Shown in pieces: positions 15,622 through 24,558 of a stretch of 64,000 bases of DNA. This stretch comes from Arthrobacter terricola (lineage in GTDB: Bacteria > Actinomycetota > Actinomycetes > Actinomycetales > Micrococcaceae), in contig NZ_SMRU01000005.1 in the NCBI RefSeq assembly GCF_004354015.1, forward strand, positions 124,001 through 188,000, in the 5' to 3' direction. The notes under the pieces were generated by a model that was not told where the DNA came from, made no database searches, and saw nothing but the letters and a program-made list of their open reading frames with translations. The translations under genes were made by a program, and so were the position numbers. Positions within the stretch are counted from its first letter, which is position 1; every line of letters begins with the position of its first letter.

Positions 15622-17378
15622 AGAGTGTTCTCCAGTTTGTGCACACGGTCAAGATCAGAAGGCGCCATCGGCGGGGAGATCCAATACCCTTGGGCCGTGT
15701 CACAGCCCAAGTGGCGCAGGGTATCCAATTGCGATTCCCGTTCCACTCCCTCGGCGGTGACGCGGACGCCCATTCCATTGAGCGTTTGGATCAGCCCTTG
15801 GACAATCGCAGCGCTGTGCGGTTCGACGTCGATGTCCTTGATGAAGGCCTTGTCGATCTTCAGCGTAGTCAACGGCAGGACCCGGAGCATCGCGAGCGAA
15901 GAATAGGCGCTCCCGTAGTCGTCGAGTGCCACGCCAAGCCCCAGGTCGATGAGCCCGCGAAGCTGGGATGCCGCAGAACGAACGTCGGCGATCGCCGTCC
16001 CCTCCGTGATCTCCAGTTCGAGCATGCGCGGCGGGACGCCGTGGCGGTCCAGGGCGGCCCGCACCACCGCGGGAAGGGTACCCGACGCGAGCTGGACGGG
16101 CGAGACGTTGACGGCAATTTTCCGCGGCGTCCCGGCGTCGATCCAAGCACGGGATTGGGCACAGGCCCGGTCCAGGACCCACGCCCCGATGCGGAGGATC
16201 TCGCCGGTCTGTTCGGCGACGGGAATGAACTCCCCCGGTGCTACCGGTCCGATTTCGCGGTCCACCCAGCGGACAAGGGCCTCGACGCCGGCATCCTCCC
16301 CGGTCGCCAAGTCCAGTACCGGCTGGTACTGAAGGCTGAGCGCGGAGTCGCCTACCGCCGTCGGGATCCGACGCCGGATGTGGGCTTGCCGCGCGAACGG
16401 CGCCTTTTCGGGGCACGCCCCGACGTGTCCGATGCGGCTCTTGCCTTCCTGCTTGGCGCGAAGCATCGCCCCGTCGGCGTGCCGCAGGAGAACCTCCATT
16501 CCGCCGAGCGTGTCTTCGGCAACGACGTCGACGCCGAGCGCCATGCCGATCGTGGCGCTGACCTGCAGCGTGACGCCGTGGTACATGAAGGGTTCGTCGA
16601 GGCTCGCCAAAATGGCCGTCGCCACCGATGACGCGGAGTCGCCGTCGACGTCGTTGAGCAGCACCGCGAACTCGTCGCCGCCAAGCCGCACCAGGGAGTC
16701 GTGGGGCCGCACGCTTCCGGCGAGGCGGCGCGCGAATTCGACGAGGACGGCATCGCCAACCCGGTGGCCGAAAGTGTCATTGACAACTTTGAAGTCGTCC
16801 AGGTCGATGAACAGGATCCCGACGCCGGGAAGTCCCGAATCCGCTCCGATCCGCGGGCAGCGTTCTTCCAGCATCCGCCGGTTCGGAAGCCCGGTCAGCG
16901 GGTCGTGGAGCGAAGCGTGGCGGAACTGCGCGGAAGCCCCGGCGAAGATATCGGACACCGTGACGATGCGGGGACCGCCCTCGTCAAGCACCAGGAGGTC
17001 CTGGTAGCGCTGTTCCTCCGGCCGTTCAAGGACGGCTTGGGCCGCCGACTGAAGGTCCATCGCGGCTGGCATTGACGATGCAGAGGTCGGCAGCAGCTCG
17101 GAGGTTTTCCTTCTCGAGTTGAGGGCCCTGCCGTAGCCAAGCCTTCCGGTCAGTTTGAACTCCAACTGCTCCCGGGTCAGGAGCGCCAGGGTTCCACCGT
17201 GATCGATCGCGACGGCCCGCAAAGTGCGGTCGCCCCGGAACAAGGCATCGATTTCGGCTGCCGGTGAATTGCCGGAGCGGACGACGGCGCGCACCCCCAG
17301 ATCCCCGAGGCGCGTGGGAAGTGGACGCAACAGGGAAGGCACGCTGCCACCTACATCAGGACACACGTCCTTCTTCAT
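15618..17378 (-). CDS. GGDEF-EAL domain protein (cyclic-di-GMP turnover)
   Basis: Starting at ATG 17378 the product has 586 residues. The N-terminal ~180 residues resemble a paired CBS-like sensor (VAIDHGGTLALLTREQLEFK, DLLVLDEGGPRIVTVSDIFA). The GGDEF domain keeps RLGGDEFAVLL and the IDLDDFKVVNDTFGH site, so diguanylate cyclase activity is possible. The EAL domain keeps EALVRW, LELEITEG and LKIDKAFI, with loop 6 as LDDYGSAYSSL. It lacks predicted membrane helices. It is divergent from the PadR gene. A motile or biofilm target is not obvious, since the nearby flagellar genes are decayed. Confidence 0.88.
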   Translation of the reverse strand: MKKDVCPDVGGSVPSLLRPLPTRLGDLGVRAVVRSGNSPAAEIDALFRGDRTLRAVAIDHGGTLALLTREQLEFKLTGRLGYGRALNSRRKTSELLPTSASSMPAAMDLQSAAQAVLERPEEQRYQDLLVLDEGGPRIVTVSDIFAGASAQFRHASLHDPLTGLPNRRMLEERCPRIGADSGLPGVGILFIDLDDFKVVNDTFGHRVGDAVLVEFARRLAGSVRPHDSLVRLGGDEFAVLLNDVDGDSASSVATAILASLDEPFMYHGVTLQVSATIGMALGVDVVAEDTLGGMEVLLRHADGAMLRAKQEGKSRIGHVGACPEKAPFARQAHIRRRIPTAVGDSALSLQYQPVLDLATGEDAGVEALVRWVDREIGPVAPGEFIPVAEQTGEILRIGAWVLDRACAQSRAWIDAGTPRKIAVNVSPVQLASGTLPAVVRAALDRHGVPPRMLELEITEGTAIADVRSAASQLRGLIDLGLGVALDDYGSAYSSLAMLRVLPLTTLKIDKAFIKDIDVEPHSAAIVQGLIQTLNGMGVRVTAEGVERESQLDTLRHLGCDTAQGYWISPPMAPSDLDRVHKLENTL

Positions 17379-17414
17379 ACCACCCGGACATGTCGCGTTT
17401 GGAAACGACCCTTG

Positions 17415-17444
17415 CTTAACGACAGTTACCGATATATCGTTAAG
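17415..17444. promoter_or_regulatory. PadR operator candidate
   Basis: CTTAACGA (17415-17422) and TCGTTAAG (17437-17444) form an inverted repeat around CGATATATCG (17430-17439), itself a perfect palindrome. It lies about 75 nt before the PadR gene and about 40 nt from the GGDEF-EAL start, so it may control both. Confidence 0.6.
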
Positions 17445-17516
17445 TATCGCAGAAATGATCTGCGAGCTAATTGGGCAACACAACACCCACAAAAACACCG
17501 AAAGGAAGATGCCGCT

Positions 17517-18140
17517 ATGAAAGGCATTCACGAAAACAAGTTCAGTGACGGTGGACCCGGCATGGGTCCCTTCGGCCGGGGACGGAGCCATCGCGGACCC
17601 CACGGCCACGGCGGATTCGGGCCAGGCCGCGGGTTCGGACCGGGCCGCGGATTCGGGCCTGGTTTTGGACCGGGATTCGGACCAGGCTTCGGCCCCGGCG
17701 GTCCCCGCCGCGCCAACAGAGGCGATGTTCGCTTCGCGATCCTCTCGCTCCTGGCCGAGTCGCCGTCAAACGGATACGGATTGATCAAGACAATCGCCGA
17801 GAAGACCTCCGGAGCATGGCGTCCCAGCCCGGGCTCCGTGTACCCCACCCTGCAGCAACTGGTCGACGAAGAGCTCATCACGCCCGTCGGTGAAGGCCGG
17901 CGGACCGAGTTCACGCTCACCGACGCCGGGAAGGCCTACGTTGCCGAGCACGCCGAGGAACTCGAGAACGCGTGGAACATGGACCAGGAAGGCACCGGAG
18001 CGGCGTTCCACCAGAGCGTGGCAAAGCTCATGGGTGTCATCCACCAATACCGTTTCGCCGCCACCGAGGAACAGCGTGCCGCCGCGATGGAAAAGATCGA
18101 CGAAACCCGCCGGGCGCTGTACCACATCCTTGCCGACTAA
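17517..18140 (+). CDS. PadR-family regulator with Gly/Pro/Phe-rich N-terminal tail
   Basis: The 207-residue protein begins with a ~65-residue low-complexity tail built on GFGPGRGFGPGF repeats, then a winged-helix PadR domain (RFAILSLLAESPSNGYGLIK, SPGSVYPTLQQLVDEELI, RRTEFTLTDAGKAYV) and a C-terminal dimerisation helix (EEQRAAAMEKIDETRRALYH). PadR proteins repress efflux or stress genes. The repetitive tail is a known variant in actinobacteria and may mediate assembly. Start ATG has RBS AAAGGAAGA. The palindrome at 17415 suggests autoregulation. Confidence 0.88.
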   Translation: MKGIHENKFSDGGPGMGPFGRGRSHRGPHGHGGFGPGRGFGPGRGFGPGFGPGFGPGFGPGGPRRANRGDVRFAILSLLAESPSNGYGLIKTIAEKTSGAWRPSPGSVYPTLQQLVDEELITPVGEGRRTEFTLTDAGKAYVAEHAEELENAWNMDQEGTGAAFHQSVAKLMGVIHQYRFAATEEQRAAAMEKIDETRRALYHILAD

Positions 18141-18145
18141 CGCCG

Positions 18146-18209
18146 GAGTTTGTGTACAGATCCCACCCCCTAAGAGCTCTCTAAAGGGTGCCGATCTGTA
18201 CACAAACTC
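18146..18209. terminator. 17-bp inverted repeat between convergent genes
   Basis: GAGTTTGTGTACAGATC (18146-18162) is exactly repeated in reverse at 18193-18209 around a 30-nt loop that can itself pair (CCCCTAAGAG with CTCTCTAAAGGG). It lies between the PadR gene and the convergent deaminase gene, so it probably ends transcription from both sides. Confidence 0.55.
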
Positions 18210-18220
18210 GGGAGGCCAAG

Positions 18221-18688
18221 CTAGTGCGCAGCTGCCGATACCGACGGCGGGAGCGTGCTCCATTCCGTTTCGGCAGCCCGCATCCAAGGGAACGGCAGCA
18301 GCTCCAGGAGCGGAACCATTCCCACTTCGCCCTCAGCGTCCACAAGGACGATGGTCTCAGTGCCGTAGTTGCGGAGAAGTTCGCGGCACACCCCGCACGG
18401 ATTGGTCACTTGCGGTTCACCGTGTTCGTCCATGCTGACGGCGACCACCGAATGGATCGACGATTCCCCCGCGATCCGTGCATTGGCGAGGGCACTCGAT
18501 TCGGCACACACGTTGATTCGCTTCGAGCCCACGTGGAGGCCGAGGTAGACGGCCCCCGAACCGCCCCGCATGGCAACTGCCACACGGTGGTTCTCGGGGT
18601 GATGGGCTTCGAGGAGCAGCTCACGCGCTGTCCGGTACAGCTCCACCTCGGACTCGCCAAGTTCAAAAGAGATGGTCCTATTTTCCAA
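18221..18688 (-). CDS. Cytidine deaminase-like protein
   Basis: About 155 residues from a TTG at 18688; the start overlaps the end of the MFS gene and is uncertain. The zinc site is intact: NVCAESSALANA gives the Cys-Ala-Glu motif with catalytic Glu, and NPCGVCRELL gives the PCxxC pair. VAVAMRGGSGAVYLGLHV fits the substrate-binding strand. The family deaminates cytidine or related nucleosides in pyrimidine salvage. Overlap with the upstream MFS permease suggests the two are co-translated, so the permease might carry a nucleoside-like or organic-acid substrate, but this is inference. Confidence 0.8.
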   Translation of the reverse strand: MENRTISFELGESEVELYRTARELLLEAHHPENHRVAVAMRGGSGAVYLGLHVGSKRINVCAESSALANARIAGESSIHSVVAVSMDEHGEPQVTNPCGVCRELLRNYGTETIVLVDAEGEVGMVPLLELLPFPWMRAAETEWSTLPPSVSAAAH

Positions 18689-19982
18689 TGAAGATGCCGT
18701 TCTTCCGGCGTGCCAGCACATAGAACAGGATGCTTAGGAGGGACAGGACGGCGACGTACACCGGGAACATCCAGGACATGTGCAGGGACTGGAGCCAAAC
18801 CAGCAGGTACGAGGCCGTGCCGCCGAAGAGGGCGACGCCGATTCCGTAGCCGAGGGCGGTTCCGGCACCACGGCAGGACTTCGGCATGAGGGAACTGGTG
18901 ACCACGTTGTAGAGGGTCATGTTCAAGACCAGCACCACGGAGCCACCGAGGAGGACCGCCGCGAATCCGGCGATGCCCGGACGGACGTACATCAGCATCA
19001 GGAAGACGGAAGGTATCGCCAGCGCGCGGGTAATGAGGAACCACTTGGAGATCGACTTGCCATCGGAAAGCCGTCCAACCACCAGGCTGCCGATAACCAA
19101 CACGACGCCAAGGATAGTGGTGAGCGCGAAAACAGCGGTGGCGTCTTCCTTGAAGCCGCTCCGGGCCGCGGTGGGAAGTCCGGTGTTCCACGCGTAGTTG
19201 TACGCTTGCGCGGCGCCAACAACGAAAGTGATTGCCAGGACGCTCAACCAGTGCTTGCCCACGCCGCTCCACACGGATTTCGACGTGCTTTGCGCAAGTT
19301 CCTCCGGCTTCATCGTTTCCGGAAGGGTACGGCGAAGGTAGACCACTACAAAGCCGAAGATTGCTCCGACTACGAACGGAACGCGCCATCCCCAGTCGGC
19401 CATGACGGCCCCGCTCAACACCAGGCTGGTCAGGTAGCTGACCAGCGAGGCGAACAGAATGCCGAAGTTGACGAAGAAGGAGATGATGCCCGCGACGAAT
19501 CCCTCGCGGCCCTCGGGGACCAGCTCAACAGCGTGGGAAGTGGATAGCGGCGCCTCGACGCCGGTGGAGATGCCCTGGATGACGCGGCAGACCAGGAGGA
19601 TCATGCCGGCCGCGCCGCCAATCTGCTGGTACGTCGGGGAAAATGCGATGACCAGGGTGGTGATGGCCATCATCATGATCGACCACAGCATGACTTTTCG
19701 GCGGCCGATCCTGTCCGCGAAAGTGCCCAGCAGGACTCCGCCGAGCGGACGGAACGCAAACCCGACGGCGAACACCGCCAAGGCATTGAGGGTTGCGGCG
19801 GTGGGATCCTGGGACGGGAAGAATTTCGGTCCGATGAAGGCTGAGAGCAGTCCGAAGACCATCCAGTCATACCACTCGAGAGTGTTCCCAAGCCCGAGCC
19901 CTAGCAGTCCCCGGCGGATTTCAGGAGAGAGCCGGGACTTCCGGGCACTCTCGGAGCCATTCTTGACGACAATGTCAGTCAT
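18678..19982 (-). CDS. MFS transporter, metabolite:H+ symporter type
   Basis: The 434-residue protein has twelve predicted helices, motif A as FADRIGRRKVMLW and the early GLGNTLEWYDWMVFGLLSAF stretch typical of the MHS (shikimate, alpha-ketoglutarate, proline/betaine) group. ATG 19982 has a strong RBS (GGAGGAAGGAAAG). It imports a polar organic solute with protons. The upstream region carries Crp-like sites and a long inverted repeat shared with the divergent XRE-cupin regulator, which likely controls it. Confidence 0.88.
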   Translation of the reverse strand: MTDIVVKNGSESARKSRLSPEIRRGLLGLGLGNTLEWYDWMVFGLLSAFIGPKFFPSQDPTAATLNALAVFAVGFAFRPLGGVLLGTFADRIGRRKVMLWSIMMMAITTLVIAFSPTYQQIGGAAGMILLVCRVIQGISTGVEAPLSTSHAVELVPEGREGFVAGIISFFVNFGILFASLVSYLTSLVLSGAVMADWGWRVPFVVGAIFGFVVVYLRRTLPETMKPEELAQSTSKSVWSGVGKHWLSVLAITFVVGAAQAYNYAWNTGLPTAARSGFKEDATAVFALTTILGVVLVIGSLVVGRLSDGKSISKWFLITRALAIPSVFLMLMYVRPGIAGFAAVLLGGSVVLVLNMTLYNVVTSSLMPKSCRGAGTALGYGIGVALFGGTASYLLVWLQSLHMSWMFPVYVAVLSLLSILFYVLARRKNGIFIGK

Positions 19983-20121
19983 GATTCTTTCCTTCCTCCG
20001 CACCTTTCGCGGTGCGTGAGGGTACGGATCACCTTTGACTCGCCCATGGGCGGCCGGTGATCGGAACTATCATTTTGGCCTGGTCCGGCTAGGCCATTCC
20101 AGCTCGCCTTTAAGGGAAGCG

Positions 20122-20157
20122 AGTTTGCCCAGATAGCTACGCATGCCTCTTCGTAGC
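20122..20157 (-). pseudogene. Relic of a second XRE-cupin regulator C-terminus
   Basis: Read on the minus strand, this encodes RYEEACVAIWANSL, nearly the same as SYEEECVAIWVNAP at the end of the intact regulator (20910-20950), with strong nucleotide identity over about 34 bases. No full regulator surrounds it. It seems a fragment left by duplication or inversion, now inside the MFS promoter region. Confidence 0.6.
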
Positions 20158-20241
20158 GCTTGAATGAAGACGGTGGACGGGAAGGACCTCCCGCCAGAGG
20201 ATCGGTGCCCACGTCCTTGGATTGTGCTGCAACATCCCCAC

Positions 20242-20334
20242 GTGATGCGACTCACATAACTATATTGAAGATTTTCATCGAGTCAATGCTTGATTCGCTA
20301 AATTTTTTCACTATAGTTATGTGAGTCAGCTCAC
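20242..20334. promoter_or_regulatory. Divergent control region: two Crp-like sites overlapping a 16-bp inverted repeat
   Basis: GTGATGCGACTCAC (20242-20255) and GTGAGTCAGCTCAC (20321-20334) are GTGA-N6-TCAC sites. Each overlaps one arm of a perfect inverted repeat: GACTCACATAACTATA (20249-20264) and its complement (20312-20327), with 47 nt between. The region separates the MFS gene and the XRE-cupin regulator and probably binds both the regulator and a Crp-type protein. Confidence 0.65.
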
Positions 20335-20352
20335 CGAGGAGAAGGCTTGATC

Positions 20353-20961
20353 ATGAGCAACGAGAGTATTGCGGCATCTGCCCCCGTCGGCACCACAGCG
20401 CTTCTTGCAACTGTGGGCAACAAGGTCCGCACAATGCGCAAGGACAAGGGAATGACCCTTTCCAAGCTCTCGGAAATCACGGGCCTCAGCCCGGCGATCG
20501 TCAGCCAGATCGAACGCGGACTGGCCAATCCGTCTTTCACCACCTTGGCCCAATTGGCCCACGGCCTGGATATTCCCGTGGGGAAGTTCTTCCTCGGACA
20601 GGAAGAAACCAGGTCGCCTGTTGTCCGCAAGGCCGAGCGGCGAAACCTCAAAGGCGTTACCAAGAAGTCCGTCGGAGAAGCTGTCTATGAGCTGCTGACG
20701 CCGGACCTCAACGGCGCCTTGGAGGCCCAATGGATCGTGACTCCGCCAGGCCACGACACCAGCGCCACGCCATTCCGCCACAGCGGCGAGGAATTCGGCA
20801 TCATCCTCTCGGGAAAGAAAGACATCTACCTCGACGGCGAGTGCTACAGCCTCGAGGCCGGCGATTCCATCACGTTCTCGTCCGATACCCCCCATTGGTA
20901 CAAGAACAGCTACGAAGAGGAATGCGTAGCGATCTGGGTCAACGCCCCCCACGTTTGGTGA
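20353..20961 (+). CDS. XRE-family regulator with C-terminal cupin sensor
   Basis: The 202-residue protein has an N-terminal helix-turn-helix (MTLSKLSEITGLSPAIVSQI, about residues 34-60) and a C-terminal cupin (HSGEEFGIILSGKKDIYLDG, CYSLEAGDSITFSSDTPHWY). This PuuR/MmfR-like design usually represses a catabolic operon until the cupin binds the substrate. It sits at the head of the six-gene operon at 21087-27753 and divergent from the MFS permease, so it likely controls both. ATG 20353 is chosen; a TTG two codons upstream is possible. Confidence 0.88.
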   Translation: MSNESIAASAPVGTTALLATVGNKVRTMRKDKGMTLSKLSEITGLSPAIVSQIERGLANPSFTTLAQLAHGLDIPVGKFFLGQEETRSPVVRKAERRNLKGVTKKSVGEAVYELLTPDLNGALEAQWIVTPPGHDTSATPFRHSGEEFGIILSGKKDIYLDGECYSLEAGDSITFSSDTPHWYKNSYEEECVAIWVNAPHVW

Positions 20962-21086
20962 CCAGTCGGCCTTAGCCGCCACCTCTCCACGCCATGCCTC
21001 CACATGGCTTCTTCAGTAATCCCTATTTTTCTACGCCCCGGCAGCCGTGCCTTTGGCATGCCCGCCGGAAAGTAAGGATCTCCACC

Positions 21087-22469
21087 ATGAACTCCCATGC
21101 CACAACGTCGTCTTTGGAACTCAGTACCACGACGGCGGACCTCACCGCACCGGTGATCTCCCGTTCCGATGTCCTCGTGGTCGGCGGTGGGCCCGCAGGC
21201 GTGTCCGCAGCCGTCACTGCCGCCCGGTCCGGCGCGTCCGTCACCTTGTTGGAGCGCTATTCCTCGCTCGGCGGCCTCGCCTCCGGCGGCATGGTCCTGG
21301 TGCTTGACGACATGATCAACGGCCAGGAAATCACCGTCACCGGCATCGTTTCGGAATACGTTGAACGCCTGCAGAAACTCGGCCTCGCGATCGTCCCTCC
21401 CGCCGACGACCGCAAGACCTCGGAAGAACTCTGGAACAAGTGGGGCCGCTTCGGCACCTTCGATTTCCATTCCCACACCAACCCCAAGCCCATCTGCTAC
21501 GCCGCCGCATTCGATCCCGACGGCTGGAAGCGCGTCTCCAACGACCTCGTCCGCGAAGCCGGCGTCAACCTCCGGCTGCACTCCTGGTTCTCGCGTCCCA
21601 TCGTGGACAACGGCGTGATCAAGGGCGTCATCTGCGAGACGAAGTCCGGCCCGCAGGCTTTCATGGCCGACGTCGTCATCGACACCACAGGCGACATCGA
21701 CGTCGCGTCCCGGGCAGGTGCGAGCCACATCAAGGACAGTTACCTCACCACCCTTGTCTTCCGCCTGGGCAACGTCGACACCGCCGCTGCGGAGGCTTTC
21801 GAACAGGCCAACCCGAAGGAAGCGCGCGCCATCAACCGCACCATCAAGCGCCTCCTCGGCGGCGCCTGGGAACTGTGGTGGCTCAAGACCCCGATCGACG
21901 GCGTCGTGTGGTGCAACGCTCCCCACATGACAGGCTTCGACGGCGTGGACCCAGCGGACATGACAGCAGCCGAGTTCGCCGCACGGGACAGGATCGCCGA
22001 GGCCGTCGAGCACGTCCGCGCCCACCTGCCGGGCTTCGAGAACTGCTACATGCTGGACGTCGCGTCCCAAATGGGCGTCCGCCAGACCCGCCTGCTGGAG
22101 GGCGAGTACGTCATGACCAAGGACGACGTCACCTCCCGCCGCCACTTCGCGGACACCGTTGCCCGTGGCAGGGACTACTACTACCCCTACCGCTCGCTGC
22201 TGCCCAAGGAAGTGGACCAGTTGCTCGTCGCGGGCCGCCACTACTCCGCCACTCCGGACGCCCAAAAGATGTCCCGCGAGATCCCGCCATGCATGGCCAT
22301 GGGCCAGGCAGTCGGCGTCGCCGCCGCCCTCGCCGTCCAAAACGGCGTGACCGTGCGCGAAGTCTCCGCGCTGGACATCCAGCAGGGCATGCGCCGGCAC
22401 GGCGCGGACCCCGGCGACGTCCCGTCGTCGAACGCTACCGTCGATTCCGAAGCGGTGGTGGGAGCATGA
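21087..22469 (+). CDS. FAD-dependent oxidoreductase (succinate dehydrogenase/fumarate reductase-like FAD fold)
   Basis: The 460-residue protein has an FAD-binding start (VLVVGGGPAGVSAAVTAARS), then SSLGGLASGGMVLVLDDMIN, and a C-terminal FAD site (IPPCMAMGQAVGVAAALAVQ). This is the FAD_oxidored type seen in dehydrogenases and ketosteroid-type enzymes. RBS GGAAAGTAAGGA precedes ATG. As the first enzyme of the operon, it may oxidise or desaturate the entry substrate. The stop overlaps the next start (ATGA). Confidence 0.85.
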   Translation: MNSHATTSSLELSTTTADLTAPVISRSDVLVVGGGPAGVSAAVTAARSGASVTLLERYSSLGGLASGGMVLVLDDMINGQEITVTGIVSEYVERLQKLGLAIVPPADDRKTSEELWNKWGRFGTFDFHSHTNPKPICYAAAFDPDGWKRVSNDLVREAGVNLRLHSWFSRPIVDNGVIKGVICETKSGPQAFMADVVIDTTGDIDVASRAGASHIKDSYLTTLVFRLGNVDTAAAEAFEQANPKEARAINRTIKRLLGGAWELWWLKTPIDGVVWCNAPHMTGFDGVDPADMTAAEFAARDRIAEAVEHVRAHLPGFENCYMLDVASQMGVRQTRLLEGEYVMTKDDVTSRRHFADTVARGRDYYYPYRSLLPKEVDQLLVAGRHYSATPDAQKMSREIPPCMAMGQAVGVAAALAVQNGVTVREVSALDIQQGMRRHGADPGDVPSSNATVDSEAVVGA

Positions 22470-23710
22470 GCACCGCAACCGCCGAACGCGCGCAACAAGA
22501 GCCGACGACGGCGGCAGTCGCCACCGGTGCTCCGCTCCCCCTCTATGGCATCAAGATCGTGGACTTCACCCAGGTTTTCATGGGGCCGTCCTGCACGCAG
22601 CTCCTGGGCGACTACGGCGCGGACATCATCAAGGTGGAACGTCCGGGCGCCGGGGACATCTCACGCAACTCGTTCCCGGACAAGGACGGGCAGGACAACC
22701 CGATCTTCCTGTCCATCAACCGCAACAAGCGCAGCGTTTCGGTAGATACCCGCACCGAGGAAGGCCGCGACGTCCTCAAGCGCGTCATCGCGGACGCGGA
22801 CGTGGTGGTGAGCAATTTCCGTTCGGGCGTCATGGAGCGGATGGGCTTCGGCTATGACGAACTCAGGGCCGCCAACCCGGGCATCATCTGGGCTTCCGGC
22901 ACGGGCTTCGGCCCAGTGGGACCGTACTCGCACAAAGGCGGGCAAGACGCCATTGCCCAGGCGTACTCAGGCGTCATGTGGCGCCGCGACTCGGACGAGG
23001 TCAAACCGTCCATCTACCCCACCACGCTGTGCGACTACATCACCGGCATGCACCTCATGCAGGGCATCCTGCTGGCCCTCCGCACCCGCGAGGCCTCCGG
23101 CGTCGGGCAGAAAGTGGAGGTGACAATGTACGACTCCATGCTGCACCTCCAGATGCAGGAAGCGTGCATGCAGCTCAACCGCGGCTACGAAGTCAACTGG
23201 GGGGCCATGCCGCTGAGCGGCGTGTTCGAAACCACCGACGGCGCCGTCTGCATGGTGGGTGGCTTCACGCCCGACCCGCTCGCACGGATTTCCGACGCCC
23301 TCGGCCTGGACGAGGACCTGACCCAGCGTCCCGAGTTCGCCAACCTCGAGCAGCAGTTCAAGAACAAGCCGGCCTTGCAGGCGATCTTCCGCGAGCGCAT
23401 CGCCACCAACACCACCGAGTACTGGACCGGCCAATTGGAGAGCCAGGGCCTGCTCAATGCCCCCGTGCACACCCTGGAACAAGCCCTGGCAGATGCCCAG
23501 ACCGAGGCCAACGGCATGATCGTGGAGGCCGAGCATCCGGGCGTCGGCACGGTAAAGATGCTCAACGCACCCATCCGGCTCTCGGCCACCCCGCCCAGCA
23601 TCCGACGCGTGGCGCCGCGGCTAGGCGAGCACAACGTGGAGGTCCTGTTGGAGAACGGTTTCGATGCCGAGACCATCGAACGCCTGCAGGAACTGGGGGT
23701 GCTCCGGTGA
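22466..23710 (+). CDS. Class III CoA-transferase (CaiB/BaiF family)
   Basis: The 414-residue protein starts with GIKIVDFTQVFMGPSCTQLL and DIIKVERPGAGD, and has the catalytic region QKVEVTMYDSMLHLQ with the conserved Asp, and APVHTLEQALAD near the end. All are signatures of the CaiB/BaiF family, which transfers CoA between acids. It would activate the pathway acid as a CoA thioester, feeding the enoyl-CoA hydratase coded next, whose GTG start overlaps its stop. Confidence 0.9.
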   Translation: MSTATAERAQQEPTTAAVATGAPLPLYGIKIVDFTQVFMGPSCTQLLGDYGADIIKVERPGAGDISRNSFPDKDGQDNPIFLSINRNKRSVSVDTRTEEGRDVLKRVIADADVVVSNFRSGVMERMGFGYDELRAANPGIIWASGTGFGPVGPYSHKGGQDAIAQAYSGVMWRRDSDEVKPSIYPTTLCDYITGMHLMQGILLALRTREASGVGQKVEVTMYDSMLHLQMQEACMQLNRGYEVNWGAMPLSGVFETTDGAVCMVGGFTPDPLARISDALGLDEDLTQRPEFANLEQQFKNKPALQAIFRERIATNTTEYWTGQLESQGLLNAPVHTLEQALADAQTEANGMIVEAEHPGVGTVKMLNAPIRLSATPPSIRRVAPRLGEHNVEVLLENGFDAETIERLQELGVLR

Positions 23711-24513
23711 CAGTTTCAGCAGAAGAGAAGGTTGATCAGGTCACACTCAGCATCGAGAACCATGTGGCCGCGGTGGTGATCGACCGCCAGCACGTGCTCA
23801 ACGCCGTCGACGGAACCGCCCAGGCGCGGCTCAACGAAATCTGGGACCGGATCGAAGCGGATCCTGACGTGCGCGCCGTCGTTATCACTGGGGCCGGGAC
23901 GCGGGCTTTCTGCGTCGGGGCGGACATGTCCGCTGCTGCCGTGGACAAGACCGGCCTGCAGTACTGGGCCGAGCTCGACCCCAACGGTTTCGGCGGACTG
24001 AGCCTTCGGACAACCCTCGACGTTCCAGTCATTGCCAGGGTCAACGGCTACGCGTTGGGCGGCGGCATGGAGATCGTGCTGGGCGCGGACATCGTGGTGG
24101 CCGCGGACACGGCACGCTTCGGCCTCACCGAACCGCGCGTGGGCCGTTTGGCGCTCGACGGCGGCATCCACCAGCTCGTGCGACGCGTCCCTTACACCCA
24201 AGCGATGAGCATGCTCCTCACCGGGCGCAAGGCCGAAGCGTCGGAGATGCAGTCCATGGGCCTCGTCAACGAGGTTGTTCCGGCGGACGAGCTCGACGAC
24301 GCGGTGCAGCGTTGGGTTGACCAGATCCTCAGCTGTGCCCCCACCTCGGTCCGGGCCGTCAAGCAGATGGTCACCAGGACCGCCCACCTCACGGCCGCCG
24401 AAGCCCGCGGCCTCCGGCTTCCCGCGCTCATGGCGGCGTTGGACAGCGACGATTCGGCGGAAGGCGTGCGTGCCTTCCAGGAAAAGCGGCCGCCCGTCTG
24501 GCCGGGCCGCTAG
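23707..24513 (+). CDS. Enoyl-CoA hydratase/isomerase family protein
   Basis: The 268-residue crotonase-fold enzyme shows the oxyanion hole GTRAFCVGADMSA and NGYALGGGMEIVLGADIVVA, with a Glu in each expected position (GGMEIV and FGLTEPRVG). It hydrates or isomerises an acyl-CoA. Start GTG overlaps the CoA-transferase stop. Together the two genes indicate a CoA-dependent branch of acid degradation. Confidence 0.88.
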   Translation: MTVSAEEKVDQVTLSIENHVAAVVIDRQHVLNAVDGTAQARLNEIWDRIEADPDVRAVVITGAGTRAFCVGADMSAAAVDKTGLQYWAELDPNGFGGLSLRTTLDVPVIARVNGYALGGGMEIVLGADIVVAADTARFGLTEPRVGRLALDGGIHQLVRRVPYTQAMSMLLTGRKAEASEMQSMGLVNEVVPADELDDAVQRWVDQILSCAPTSVRAVKQMVTRTAHLTAAEARGLRLPALMAALDSDDSAEGVRAFQEKRPPVWPGR

Positions 24514-24558
24514 AAGCAGGAACACGACATGTTGAAGTACGAACCAAAGGAGAAGCCG

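Noticed and set aside
17621..17700. Short GGATTCGGACC-like repeats as a CRISPR or intergenic repeat
   Set aside because: They are codons of the FGPG repeat in the PadR protein. No CRISPR-like spacer structure exists anywhere in the window.
21440..23710. A 756-codon frame starting inside the FAD oxidoreductase gene
   Set aside because: Only the part from 22466 is real (CoA transferase). The upstream half is a +1 shadow of the oxidoreductase.
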